Assembly (NCBI GenBank): GCA_031763025.1
Contig: JASSKH010000005.1
Location: 11,488,528 to 11,552,527, forward strand
From: Macrocystis pyrifera
Taxonomy: Eukaryota; Sar; Phaeophyceae; Laminariales; Laminariaceae
DNA: 64,000 nt
Direction of reading: 5' to 3'
The notes under the pieces are model-generated. The model did no database searches. It was not told the origin of the DNA and was given only the letters and a program-made list of their open reading frames with translations. Positions 1 to 52,479 of this stretch are shown here, in pieces (positions within the stretch are counted from its first letter, which is position 1; each line of letters starts with the position of its first letter). Both the position numbers and the translations under genes were made by a program.

Positions 1-170
1 GATCCTTGCAGGTGGCGAAGGCCACGTTTTTGCCGGAGTTCTTGACCAAGTGCTGGTCCGTGCACAGGTCGCAAACAACAGCCGGCACCAGGTCGGTCTT
101 TGTCGTTGCCGCTCTCTTGCCAGAGGGCGAGGACCACGCGCCTCTCGACGAGGGGGGGGGGTGAGCTTAG
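1..170 (-). CDS. Possible partial exon with Cys motif, running off the window
   Basis: The minus strand is open from about 170 to the window edge and reads, in one frame, TTKTDLVPAVVCDLCTDQHL then VKNSGKNVAFATCKD. The C-x-x-C pair and a later Cys suggest a small metal-binding or disulfide motif. Composition is more protein-like than in the other frames. No start or stop is visible and I do not recognise the family. It could belong to the neighbouring gene downstream of the LRR gene. Confidence 0.33.
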
Positions 171-299
171 GGGGCGTGGAGAAGGGAGAGGCGGGGGTTG
201 CAGCACCAGCAGGTTCGCCACCGACAGCAGCAGCTTGGCCACCGACAGCTGCACCTATCTATGCCGTTCGTCGAAGGCGAAACGCCTCTTTTAGGCGCC

Positions 300-480
300 G
301 TGCGAAGAGCTGTCTATTGGTTGGCAGTTTGCGGAAGAAGAAAGAAGAAAGGTTGTTTGGCTGTTTGGCGAAGAAAAAAGAAGAAAGAAAGGTTGTTTGG
401 CTGTCCGGCTGTTTCAAAGAAGGAAGAAAGGTTGTTTGGCTGTTCGGCTGCAAAGAAGAAGGGCTGTTTGCGAAGAGCTA
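300..480. repeat. Imperfect tandem GAAGAAAGGTTGTTTGGCTGT array
   Basis: Four or five degenerate copies of a motif of about 35-45 bases combine a GAA-rich run with GGTTGTTTGGCTGTT. They explain the overlapping low-complexity open frames here. Confidence 0.7.
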
Positions 481-3400
481 GCAAGTGACAACGACCTCAA
501 AAATCGTAATTATAGTTGTATTTGTATACACATACATACATAGATATACGCTGATTTCACCTTTTCTTATTCGAGGTGTACGATATGCTTCATTCCGTTG
601 TAATGATGTCTTCTGTTGCTGTACAGCATCCAGGACACAGACGGCCGTCCGTCTGCCTCACGCCGCGTCGAGGTGGACTCAGATTTGTGTGCGGCAAATA
701 ACTTCGCGCCGAGCAGGCGGTTCCGCGAGGATCGTCGAGAGGCTTCAAAGCTGGCAACGGGGGGGAGGCGCCAGAACAAATAGTCTTGGCGCGCCCGCCG
801 TGGCCAAACTAAAGAAGCCTGGTGACCTTCTGTGGGTCTAAGTAGAGCCCGTGGTGCATATACTCTATAGAAAAAACAAAATATTTTACATTTTGCAGGC
901 CACACACTCAATGTTTAGGCGCGAAAATTTCATCGCCGGAATCACCGCTGTTTTGTACTTGGTTTAGTATGTAGCTGTTTTTGGCTAAATGGAGCAGGTG
1001 TACCAAGTACTTGATTTTGGCAAAACCCCCCAAAAATCATGTGGAGACGTTGAACAATGTAGCACATCACTAGGCGCATGGATTTGAGAGGTCATCGTAA
1101 CCTTGTGGGGTTTTTTACACCGTTCAACGTCTCCGCAAGGGTTTTCCACGTCCGTCCGCATTATGCAAAGGGGGGGTCCCGGCCACCTGCGTAGTCGTAT
1201 CTGGCTTTCGGGAGTAAAGACGCCGTTGACACTGTGGAATAATATCTTGCACTGCATAAGCGAGGCACGAACCGTAGCGGGGAGAGGGCAGGGGTGCCTC
1301 GCTGTGTTACCCCTGGACGTAGCTTACGATTTGGAGGAAGATAAAAGAAGACACTAATATATGGGATGTACTTGAAAAATATTAATACAAACAGATAACA
1401 ACTGGGGCGTGTAGGACCGCCTGCCTGCGCGATTCAGAGACAATGTTTAGCAGAGGCGGCCGGCAGCAAGTAGTGGTCGAAGCTACGTCCGAAAAATTGC
1501 TAGTTAGACTGGCCAGCAGTCAGCATGGCTCCTATTTCGGAAGGTATGCTCGCCGAATTACAGTAAGGAGACACCTGACACTGTTGAAGGAAGTAGTGCT
1601 CGCGTGTGCACGTCGTACGTTGCAGAACGCTGGCGGCGAACAAGATAAGCGACGACGCAGGCTGCTAGTGCGATGATGCATGCATGTGTTGATATATAAA
1701 TTTGTACTTAGGACCGAAAAGGCTGCACGTACGTACATAGATCCTTGAACTCTTGTGCTTCTTCGATGTTGGTGAGATTGCTGTTCTCACTACTCATCGC
1801 GAAGATCTAGCCCGCGATCACACGACGGGCTAGCTCTGGAGTGGAAGAAAAACGGAGGGAAAACAGTGTACTCGTAGTATGATGATATGCATATTAAATA
1901 AGTAAACATGAAGCAAATCGCACTCCTCAGACAAGAAACAGAGTGCATTGCAGCCTACGTAAGCGGCACGGACACAGGGTGTGACGGATGTCGGCGGATA
2001 GAAATAATGGTTCAATGTGAACAACACACACGCACGTATCAGCTACATATACTTCACTATTCGCTGTGCAATTTGCATGCAACAGGAACCGAGGGGACCG
2101 CACGACCGCCTACCAGGAGGAAACACGAGAACACATATACCCACATGGACAAAAGGGTGAGATAGTGCGCAAGAGAATACGCAAGCCTTGCAACAAGGGA
2201 GGTGCAAAATAAATAAAAAAGCAACCAACGAGAGCTACGAATACGCAAGAACATCGGTGGCAAGTACCAACGAAGCGAAACCAAGAAGAAAGCAAAGAAC
2301 ACGATGCTGAAAAGCAGGCGAGAGAACAACCAATACGAAGGAGCACTGGGGGGCGCATGGAGGAACGCAAGAAAGCCCGGGCGGCCCTACGCTAGATTCG
2401 TACGGTGATGGGATAGCACACATATCGTGATGATGACGGCCAGACCCAGACATCATGCAATCTCTTGGGAGAGACCCCCTTCGCGCGCGGGCGCATATTT
2501 GTGTCAATGGCTGGTACCGTGGTTGGATGCAATCATCGCGTGTCACACTACCGCTCTACTTCCCTTCGCCCCATGCCTTTTCCGCGTGAAGGGCCTCCAC
2601 GACACACCCAACCGGCCGTGGGACCCATTTATTGGTGTGTTATACTCCCTAAAATAAATCTAAGCCGCCTATGGTAGGCAACCAAACCAGCCTAGAGGAA
2701 TTTTCTGGGGAGGAGGACGCTTTCCCGTTTCGCTAACCCCCCCTACAAATATAGGAGGGGCATTAGACGGCAGTATCTTGTGTCTTTTCTGCAGCAATCA
2801 CCATCCTCCCCCCCCCCCCCCCCGACAATCTCTCACAACCTGACACTCAAGTCTGGGCTCACGACCCCATGGACAGTGAGTGTATACCCTTCGACAAATG
2901 AAAGTACCGTAGCAGGCAGCGAAGAAAGGCGCTGCGCTGCAACTACCCGACGAATCGCGGTCGCGGAATAGCTGCAACTGAACACTGACTTTCCACCCAA
3001 CGGTGTACCATTCTCGTTCCGAACATAAGGACGATCGTTATATGAATACTGTATTCATAACGGTTCTTTTTGTTGGGTACAGAGTGGTAAGCATTGTCAC
3101 CTCGCGCTTGGACAGGCGCCCATTTACTATTTGCTGTGCGTCGCCTCCACAAAGCGGGCGTGTTTATGCTGCCCACGAGAGTTCCACGCAATGGGAGGCA
3201 AGATCGAACTGCCCGAGAGAAGTACCCATTGGGTGGGGTACGGTATCATCTACAGAAACACGGAAAACGCCTACGTATGTCGACAACAATCACCTTTTCT
3301 GACAGTTTTACGGTGCTGATAGGTGGAACGGACAAAGGGCTCCCGGCCAACTCAATGATTTTGTTTTGTTCAGACACGATACAGCAACGAACGGACAGTA

Positions 3401-4260
3401 AGTTACGCACACCCCCGCGCACGCACTATAAGACAAAACAGTACAAAGATGTCTCTAGAGATGCTGCTGCGAACGAACGTTTCTGAGAACAAGTCACAGT
3501 ACAGAAGGTAACAATGACCTCTCTATAATAATGCCGGTTGTGCAGTACCGGCCGCTCGCTATAGTGCCCGTGAGTTCACTTGGGGACAATTGGAACCCGC
3601 AAAAATAGTGCCGGTACCGGCACTACTCGGGAGGTATCGCTGCGAATGTTTCCGAGAAACAGCCGCTTATGAATAACTTCCGAAACTGTATAACCCGCTT
3701 GTTTACGGTGCAGAGCGCGAATGATCGCGACCCGCTGTGATTGCCACGCGCAGGGTAGCCACAGGAGAAGTGAACCTAAGCTATGCAAGCCATTTATCTC
3801 TCTCTCTCTCTCTCGCGGCGGCCGGCCCTCATAAGGCAATCTCCCACCCTTTCCAAGCATTGGATTCATCGTGGAAGAAAATATGCCGAGAGTGCGACTT
3901 TATACGCCTCATCACGTTGTTGGGCTACAGCCTCACGTTGCATCCCCAGGGAAGCGTGCTTTTGATCGCGCCTTTAGCGCTTCGTACCATCGCCTTTTTG
4001 ACTGTTTCCGTTTGTCCGTCGTTTGCCGCACACCAAATTTGTCCAGACGATAAACACACATGCAGAGAGGGCGCGTGCAGGGAGTGTACTCATGTCATGA
4101 ATGGCCGCAGTCGTACTGTATGGGAGCGGCGGATACGAGGACCGACCGGCGAAGAACAAAACAATTAAAACAAAAATATGGCCGCCAGAAGAACAAACAG
4201 GGGGGGGGAGTCAATTAATACAAGGCAGTGGATGCGGGAGGGGGAGAATCGAGCAGGGAG
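481..4260. other. No recognised gene
   Basis: No domain or convincing exon on either strand. Minor items: an inverted repeat with 13-base arms (GGAGACGTTGAAC, near 1,041 and 1,115), a short minus-strand SIPSEIG-like peptide near 1,545 followed by a stop (a possible LRR scrap), a C run at 2,810-2,822, and a TCTC run at 3,797-3,814. Confidence 0.5.
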
Positions 4261-4261
4261 A

Positions 4262-4785
4262 GGTGGGTGGGGGTGTACTCGATATAATGCATACCGGTAG
4301 TCGTAGGACCACAGACCGTCGCATCCCTACAGTTCCGTGACGGAGCATGTCGGGGTTTCACCGACCCGGCAGACATCGCTTGCCCCAAACACGACCGCCG
4401 TGAGGTTTTCAGCGAGTCGCATGAAGGGTGAGTTGCATCGTACTAAGAACTGCTTGTGAAGCGGATTTTCTTGAATATGGACCACAGCTTTCAACGAGTT
4501 GTTTTTTTGCCGGTGTGGTCACTTCTTAAGACGGCAGTGGGGATACTATGTAACTGCCTCGTAGGTGCCCTGCCATAGACAGTTCGTGATGGGATCATTT
4601 CCCTTGTTCCGAGTAAAGGTTCCCTACCCCGCACAAATTATCTGACTCGATCAACAGCTGTGCATGACCGCAAAAACCCCCCAGAAAAACAAAAGAACGG
4701 AACCCTGGTTGTCTAGCGCATGTAGTGGGCGGCATGTTTGCCTGTGCCGTTGCCGACCAACGCCAATTCAACCTATATAGTATGC
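4262..4785 (+). repeat. R2 interspersed repeat, long copy
   Basis: Starts with a G-rich tract and TGTACTCGAT, followed by a block with GTCGTAGGACCACAGACC. It continues through ACTAAGAACTGCTTGTGAAG and ends near CAACCTATATAG. The same order recurs at 12,476-13,150 and in part at 7,300-7,545, so this is an interspersed, apparently non-coding repeat. No terminal repeats or target duplication identified. Confidence 0.72.
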
Positions 4786-4905
4786 AGGGGGGGCGCGGGG
4801 GGGGTACTCATCGTCATGTATGGTCGTCGTCGTATGACCATAGACCATCGCATCCCTGCAATGCCGGGACGGCGAAGTGGGGACGGGCAGTTTGGCTATT
4901 GATGT
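4786..4905 (+). repeat. R2 head fragment
   Basis: A second head copy directly after the long copy: G tract, GGTACTCATCGTCATGTATG, then the CATAGACCATCGCATCCCTG block. It breaks off after about 120 bases. Confidence 0.65.
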
Positions 4906-5198
4906 GAGAGTAAAAAATAATAACGAAAACAGCTGCTACTGTCACAGCATATGGACGCGGAAACGCCATACCAGGTATGCAGTACTACCGCAAACGACGA
5001 CAGACGCGCAGCACTATCTTGGCAGGGAGAGTGAGTCCTGCCATCAATAAACTCGCCTTCGAAATATAGTGGTGTGAGACAAGGTCGGACCCAAAACCAA
5101 AAAACATGCCCGGAGTCAAGCGATGCCGATGGCGGCATCGCGTGTTGGATACAGTACAGCCACATATCCCATGGTCCTACCGTAGTATGTAACGTTCA

Positions 5199-44838
<39,640 letters not shown>

Positions 44839-47019
44839 CTGCGTGTGTTCAGTGTTGCAAATCAAAGGAGATATACGTGCGTGTTTCAAGTTTTATTGGA
44901 TGTGTTACAGAGAGTACTTATATATGCCATTAAGGGGACGCTGGCACCCTCAGGAATGCGTCGTCAAGTACCCGTGCGTAGGCGTTTCGGCAACGTATAC
45001 ATACGACTTGGAATCACGGTAAGGGATTTGCAACCAAGATCCGTATTTCGTAAAAGTAAAACAGTTGACGCAAATATACGAGAATCCTGAGCTTTTCAGC
45101 CCTTGTTGCTATGTTCTTGTTTGGGCCGAAAAACTTACTACCCGTCATGGGAACGTAATTTTTCCTCCTGCAGCATCTCCGACGACGACTTCGTAAGAGA
45201 TATACCATCCGCCTGCAGAATAGCAATCGTTGAGTGGAGGACATTTCTTCATCGGTGATGTGGCCATTGTGCCATACTCCCTTGTGTGAAATAACACGTT
45301 CAAGCGTTGTTGCGAGCTTTTCGTGCTACTCCCTCACAACTTCGAACAGACAAAAACATCTCGTGAGTCGTTTCTTGCTGCCTATGAGTGCCGTCTGGCG
45401 TAGCCGACACGCCCTCACGCACCCCATCAGAAACATCCCGGGCTTTAGTTTCCTGTGATGAGCTGTAGCTGCCCGCAAGTGAAGTGCAAGCGTTCAGTTG
45501 GGTGTTGTTTTGGGTCTGAATTTGATCACCCCAAATTTCGACCAATTTCGACTACTGCAACACCTCTTAGTCGAAGTTTAGGGCTCTGTTGAAAACCTGC
45601 CGGAGATCAATCTAGTAGAGCGAAACACTAACTGCTATGATGAACTTCTTTCAAGTCACGGTCGCTCTCGAGTAAGCACGAACCAGCCGAAGTTCTAAAC
45701 GCAGAGTGTTAAACTGGCAATGAGTTTTTTTCTGTTCCAATAAAAACATCTTAATAGTAGAGTCACCGCAAATCCGGGAACGGGAAGACGCTTGGCTGCC
45801 AGTGTGGCCTTGATGTTGACTTCGAGTATAGCTCAAGTACACAACTGGCTATTAATAGAACAGGCAGCTCAGGGAGGAAACATGCCGCAGAGCCCGATTT
45901 TAGTAGTTACTGCATAAAGTTGACAGGGAAAGGGAGCAGATGATAGACAAAGAAAAAAAGCCACTGGACAAACGCGAAAATAACACGAAAATACAACGCA
46001 TTTTTCCATTTCGAGCCGCTCGGGGAAAAACTGTTTATTTTCTGAATTAGAGCAGACAAAATGGATGCATATTGTATTGGAAATTGGATTCGTGTTTGTC
46101 AAAAAGGAAGGTCCGGAGTTTTGTGACGAACCTACATCAGATCCTAATGGGGGGAAATATGGCACAACCCCCCCCGCATCACATATATATATGTAGCGCA
46201 CAAGAGGGAGAGATATATCAACAACAGCAACAGCAGTGCCGCCGCCGCTGTTGCTTGTTGTCGGCAAGCATGACATTGTACGCACAAGCTAGAAGAACAG
46301 TACATGCAGCAGGTAGCTGCAGCAGGTAGCAGCAGCAACAGCGACATGCAGCATGCAGCAGAAGCAGCAGCACCACCAGCGGTATTCTTCATGAAGCAGT
46401 ATCAATACGGCATGAGGCGAGCGGCTTCTTCCCTTTTTTATTTCGAGTATAAGTTCCTGCTGAGAATGGCGCGCTTTGTGTCAGGCAGTACCGTAGTACA
46501 TTCGGTACAACACGGCACACAGTCTCGGTTGGCGCTACCGCGCCCGGGTATTGCGCTCCAAGCACGTCCGGAACCCAACTTAGACGCTTGGTATTTAGAT
46601 CGCGGCGACCGCGCACCGCCGTGCCGCTACTCTGCTGCTGCTGCAGCTGCTGCTCCTGCGTAATGCGTGCGGGAAGATCGTACAGTAGGATAACTGTGCT
46701 GCTGCTGTGGAAAGGGCTTGGAGATGATAAACAGAAGAGTGAACCGAAGGGGTTGGGTGCGGGGGTGGTGATGGACGATTCCCTTCTTCGTACCTGGCAC
46801 GTGACTGTCTGGTTTGACCCCGTAACGTGCCAGAAACTCGTCGGAGTTCCCTCGTGGGTTCTGGGTCCGCGATTTAAACACGCTAATTGTCAACAACAAA
46901 AAATAATCAGACAGGTTCAACAAGTTTGCAAACTGTAGCCCCGGTCGATAGCTGTATTCGCCCGACAGTGTGTACTTCTACGTTTCTTCGTACAATCCTT
47001 CGATAAAAAGTTACACCGT
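44839..47019 (-). other. Upstream region without a firm exon
   Basis: 45,300-45,500 (-) has an open frame with ETKARDVSDGVREGVSA that could be an exon, but no donor in the needed phase was found. 46,215-46,380 holds degenerate CAG/CAA triplets. Otherwise nothing recognised. Confidence 0.4.
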
Positions 47020-47024
47020 GTAAA

Positions 47025-48213
47025 GTGGAGCACTCATGGGCTATAGATACAGATAATATGTTGCAGTCTTGTAGATTGACGAATGCGAGAATGATTCGGA
47101 GAATTGATTAACCCGGCGAATATTCCGTTAGTCGAGAGTAACGTTCTTTTAGGAATGTTCCCTAGGGCGGATAACCCGTTAGACGAGAGTAATGTTCCTT
47201 AACGCAGTTAGGTCCTTAAATTTCCATAATAACGATTGGTAGCCATAGGAAAGTTCTGTAGGTGTACATCAGATAAGAGGAATTTAGGAGAGCTTGTGGT
47301 GTGGGGTGGGACGAGTATATTTGTGCATCGAGTCCTTCCCCTCTACCTCTCACATCTCTACCAGAGCACCTCCGCAGCTCTCACCACCAATAAGAAGATC
47401 TAAATCAGAAGAAGCGAAGCACTGCTTTCCAGCTGCTAGAACCGCCTGCGTCCCTTGCCCTTACCACTACCTCAGGCCCCGCTTCACATCTTCCTCCGCT
47501 TTGAGTTATGTCTCTCCCTCCTTTAGTCTCCCTTTTAGTGGTTGTTCTCAGCGAACACTCCCTCTTCGTAGTGTTTGGGTCTTATTACGAGGTGTGGGGG
47601 GGATCTATAGCCTCATTTATTTTGTTTCGAATAGCCGCATCTTCGACCACCTTTTTCCTGGCCGTTTGGGATGAACTTTGTCTTCACCCTCCGACCATCT
47701 TGTGGTCTGCATATATGACTATTCAGGGTGGGCTAATGTGATATGAGTGGAGCACTCATCGGGCTAAATATACAGATAATATGTTGCAGTCTTGTAGACT
47801 CACGAATGCGAGAATGATCCGAAGAATGGATTAACCCGGCGGATATTCCGTTAGTCGAGAGTCACGTTCTTTTGGGAATGTTCCCTAGGGCGGATATCCC
47901 GTTAGACGAGAGAAATGTTCCTTAGCGCAGCTAGGTCCTTATATTACCAGAATAACGATTGGCAACCATAGGAAAGTTCTGTAGGAGTATATCATATAAG
48001 AGGAATTTAGGAGAGCTTGTGGTGTGGGGTGGGACGAGTATATCTGGGCGTCGAGTCCCTCCTCCCTACCTCTCACTTCTGTACCAGAGCACCTCCTCAT
48101 CTCTCGCGATCAGTAAGCAGATCTAAATCAGAAGAAGCGAAGCACTGCTTTCCAGTTGCCAGAACCACCTGCGTCCCTTACCCTTACCCTACCAAACGGG
48201 CCCCCGCTTCACA
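47025..48213 (-). mobile_element. Miniature LTR retrotransposon (TRIM-like)
   Basis: Two direct repeats of about 465 bases (47,025-47,488 and 47,748-48,213) enclose only 259 bases. The whole is flanked by a perfect GTAAA duplication (47,020-47,024 and 48,214-48,218). Read on the minus strand, the repeat starts TGTGAAGCGGGG and is directly preceded at its inner edge by purine-rich GCGGAGGAAGA, as expected for a polypurine tract. No protein is encoded. The repeats differ at scattered sites, so it is not new. Confidence 0.75.
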
Positions 48214-48218
48214 GTAAA

Positions 48219-50660
48219 CTATCCAACAATACATTTTGCGGATCAACGCCCGGCTTTCCACTTATTTTTACTGTACTACGCAGGGGGGAGAGAAGCAGGG
48301 AGTTTGCAATACGATTTTATTTTCCGATCCGAGAATGCAATCTGATCCAAACACATTGATGATATATATATATATAAACTTCTGTATTTCGTACTGGAAA
48401 CAATAGAGTTACTTCTTTATTTTCCGAGTGCAGACACGCCGAAGTCATAGTGGGACTGCCTTGGAAGGTCCCGAACCATCAACAGATCCACGGGAATCTC
48501 TGCATACATTGATTGGTGTTCGAGGTCGACGACGTGAGGCCATTAACAGACTATATCGCGAACAACCGGAGCGAGGAAAGGAGGCGAGCGGTACCCGGGC
48601 GGAGCTAAAGTCATGAATACAAGGGGGTGAATCTGGTACCAAGTATATGAACACATGGGGAGATACAGAAACGGACATAAAAAAGCTGAGTAGCTGTGGA
48701 GGGAAATACGTGTTGCGGGGGGCGGTCGCATACCTATAGCAAGGTTATGAAGGAGATGACAGATCGCGTGGCCAGTTTCAAGCCCCCCCCCCCCCCCCCG
48801 GTTTGGCGGAAGAGGCTGTGTATACCCCTTTGTGGCCATTTTCGAAGAGTAGCCCCACCACAATATTTGGCAGATGCCACATAGAAGTATCATACGTAGT
48901 ACCCAGTTTGAAAATATGAGTTTCGACCAAATCCTCGATCATCTTCGTTGTTGTTTTTAGTATATACGTGAAAAAATTGGCTTTTTTGTTTTTTGTATTT
49001 ACATGGAAAAAATTGGGTAAATCATACCAGGTATATATTGCTTTGTACCAAGTGGCCGTCTTTTCCGGAATAGTTCACTTTTCTCGTTTGACCGCGAGTC
49101 TTTCTCGTGCTTCCTGCTGCGGGACCCGCAGGGGGGTTGCGAGGACAGTACGGTGCAAGCGTTGGCTCCGGCCGGGCTCCGTGGCACATGCTCTAGGTGG
49201 TCAAAGTCACGTGACCCAGCAAGCAACTCAGGGGACGGGGTCGCACTTCCGAAAATCCATCTAGGGGCTTGGAAACCCGCCCGGATTTAGGCGGTGAGAT
49301 CTGCATGGTCTTTATGATTGCACTTGCGTGCCGAGTGGGATGATCTGAATGCCATGTGTGCATGACGTGGAAGATCTATATGCATAATCTGAAGGATCTA
49401 TTATCTACACACTCCAACTAGTTTACCGCAGGACATGCAAACCCACCGATAAACATGGATAATGCAAACCACTGCTAAACGTGTGCAGATCATGCAGATC
49501 GTACAGAACCCATCCCGGTCAAGGTTCTCCTTCGGGATGTGGGTGGCATGAAATCCGGGGGGTGTCGAAAGTTGAAAAGGGAGACGCAGGTGAAGCCCTT
49601 GCACCGTGATTGGAGTAAAAATAATCTCGGAGTAAAATGACTCATGGGTTACAGTAGTACTGTAATATTGCTAAAAGCGAAGAGTAGCGGTCTAGTCTTC
49701 GATACTCTCGCATGTCTTGGCGTATAGGAGGCATGGCACTGTATGTATGACACTATTATCATACAATATCTTTTTATATTAATATTATACCACCCGGCAC
49801 GATTTTTCAACACACAATATTCAGTACAAAATAGCCCAGGAACCTCGAAGCCGATCACATCGAACTATTTACATGGTCGCGCACGTGTCTTGCGGGGCTC
49901 GCATGTGCCCGTGTCACACGGTTGCTCATTATTCTGCTACTCCTGTTGTTGCTGCCGCTACTGCTACACACAATCACGGTATAGATGCCACTACTGTTGC
50001 TGGTACAGGTTGCTTTTCTTGCTTCTACTCCTATATTGTTTTTGCCCGAGTCACACGGTGACTTATCTTGGTGCTCGTGCTGATGACGCTGCTGCTGCAC
50101 ACCGTCACGGTATAGCCTATGCTGTTGTTGGTGGCGCAGGTTTCTTTCCTTGCCGGTACTCTTAGTTTTTTTTGTGTGGGTGCGACTGATGTTTTTATCA
50201 CACGCTGGCTTTTTCGTGTATCAGTATTTCTTTCGTGTCCCGAAGACGGAAAATAAATAATTACCCTGATTTTCAGTCCATTTGAATTAAGTTGATATTC
50301 AGGTCCATATATTTTATTGTTTTGGTCTGATTGCATGTCCAAATTGAAAAATAAATAATTAAAGCATGTTCCCTCGAAGATTATTATTTTTGAAACAAGG
50401 GTCTCATGCGGGCCAGTCTGTCAAAAACACGAACAACATGCAAAAACCGGCTCTAAAACAAACAAATGTGTCCTCTTTATCGGGGTCAAACCACAAGTAA
50501 CTACTACTGTTCGCGGACGATCACAACTCGAAACAACAGTTTAAAAGGGCTTAAAGCTCGCAAAATCGTAGAATGAGCCGCGTTTATGATTGGTTTTGCC
50601 CAATGAGCTTGCCCAAACCGCGGAGCGAGAACCCAACCCACAAAAGAAGTACATACTTAT
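48219..50660. other. Intergenic or intron sequence with minor repeats
   Basis: No gene recognised. A C run lies at 48,784-48,799. At 49,908-50,165 an imperfect duplication of about 130 bases contains TCACACGGT and CGGTATAG words. A plus-strand open frame at 48,428-48,616 has no family match. Confidence 0.45.
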
Positions 50661-50661
50661 T

Positions 50662-50812
50662 TGTAGAGATCTCGATCTCTGAGCGTGCTCCGTTGGTATA
50701 TCCCTTGCCTCTCAGAGCTCCCACTTGGGAATCGCCGCCTTTTATTACTTGCCGGACCTCTCCAGCGGGTCCTTGTTTTCTCCATTTCTCTTGGCACGTT
50801 CACTCCTTCGAT
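50662..50812 (+). repeat. R1 repeat, 5' fragment
   Basis: GATCTCGATCTCTGAGCGTG, then CTCAGAGCTCCCACTTGGGA and TTATTACTTGCCGGACCTCT, matching the start of the R1 copies. It breaks off next to the putative exon at 50.82 kb. Confidence 0.75.
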
Positions 50813-50820
50813 TTCTGTAC

Positions 50821-51094
50821 GTGACGCTCCCTCGCGTCTCCACTGTCCCGCACAGAAGGCTCACGGTCGGAAAAGTTGTCCACAAACTGCTGGAGGAGTA
50901 ATTCGTTGTGGGCGATCTTGAAATGCGCTGCTGGTGACGGCGTCCTGAAGGCCAGCCACAGACAGAAGCACGTTGTCCAGTGTAGATTTGACGCCGAGGA
51001 TGTCTGTATCTGTGCGGGAAAACTCGGATGCCACCTGGTTCAGCCAATGCAGAACGTCAACCTTCGATACCGCTCCCCCCGAGGCTGCCGGCAT
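50821..51094 (-). CDS. Putative upstream exon(s), helical, with one frame break
   Basis: From about 51,094 the minus strand encodes an amphipathic segment with KVDVLHWLNQVASEF and LDNVLLSVAGLQ. After about 50,930 the coding character moves to another frame with AHFKIAHNELLLQQFVDNFSD. No GT..AG intron fits between them, so a one-base indel is the simplest explanation. Possible donors are cgacc|gtgagc and gtcac|gtacag. It may be an N-terminal exon of the kinase-LRR gene, but I could not join it in phase to the exon at 44.8 kb. No named domain recognised. Confidence 0.4.
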
Positions 51095-52470
51095 AGATGA
51101 AGGACCAGCCGCAGCCGCAGTGGTATTACGGAGCTAAACTGAATCGCTGCAGCGTGTATACCACGAGTGAATAGCCTACAGCAGCATCTACTGTATCTGC
51201 ATGACAGCGAGGGGAGAAAAATAGTTCGGCTGGCGGCATCTGCCGTTGTAACAAACTGATCTAAGCATAAACTGAACGCTCACGATCGATCTGGATCGTG
51301 AGTCGTGCGACGTACCAGGTGACCTACCGGTTAAAATGTACGTAGAAGAAGTAAACCGAGAGTAAACTATAAAAACAGTCTCGTATCTACGAGTAAAGCA
51401 GTATCGGTCCTCTCACAAAACAACTGAAACCAGATACCTGGCTATATAGACCAACGTCCATATTCTGGCGGAGCGAGGAGGAGGTAGATCTCTTACGGTT
51501 TCCTATAGACAGCGAACGCCTACGCAGGCTACATATTAGACATTGTTTTTGGTTTTGTCCTTGTTTCTCAGAGGGCTCCGTTGACGCGCCTGAACATCGT
51601 CTTCTTCCATCACTTGCCGGCGAGCTTTAATTGTTTTTCAGGCGAGCCTCGTCTTTTTCCATATTCTACTTTTGTCGGTCTTTTTATTTTGATTTATACC
51701 GTACGCAATATACTTTCTTGCTGTGGTACTTCTTCCTCGGACGGGTTCTACAATAGAGGTACGCGTAGCACATTTCCGCTAAAATGATACTGAATGACAT
51801 GGCCCCTTAATCCAAAATCGTCGGAATGTCAATATTTTTCCGAAAAATGACGTTTTTCTATACTTTTGGGCCATGGGATTATTCATCGGGATGCAATTTG
51901 ATTTTTGCTGAAGTCAGTTTTCGGGTGAGGTATGGAGCTCCTTAAGGTCAAGTGAGGCGCCTCAGAAAATTTAGGGTGAACCTCTATCGTAGAACGCCTC
52001 CTCGGCGGGCTCAATCACATCTCGGTGTCCTCTCAGAGCTCTTACTTGCCGGCGAACCATTTTCCTTTTCCTTTTTCGCTCATGTTTACGTGCATACTCG
52101 TACACCATCTTTTTTGTTCAAGTTGGTTAAAGCGCAAGTTGATGGATATTTTTTCAGACGTACGCGTATATACGAGAATGTTGTCGTCCGGTATATACCG
52201 CAAGCAAGCACGACACAACAGTAAAAAACAACGTAATCCGCACTTCTGCACCAAGCAGCAAAGCAAGTACTTAGTTATCAGAGCTCGACAACGCAAGATC
52301 ATCAGACAAAGTTGGCGAGAACTAACCACGTCGTCGTGCATTCTTTAGTATAGAGGTACGGCCACACGGCTCCGCCCATGGCGCTAGCTCCGCGTAGTAC
52401 CAAGTAGTACGTAGCAAGTACCTGTCCTGGTAGTATATTCGTGCTGTGCTGTGATGTACCCCTGTGAAAG
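51095..52470. other. No recognised gene
   Basis: Two weak relatives of the R1 start occur near 51,570-51,640 and 52,025-52,065 (CTCAGAG and CTTGCCGGCGA words). Nothing else identified. Confidence 0.45.
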
Positions 52471-52479
52471 GAAACGTAA

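Noticed and set aside
1520-1590. LRR scrap SIPSEIGAM on the minus strand
   Set aside because: A stop follows within ten codons and no acceptor gives the needed phase. Kept only as a remark.
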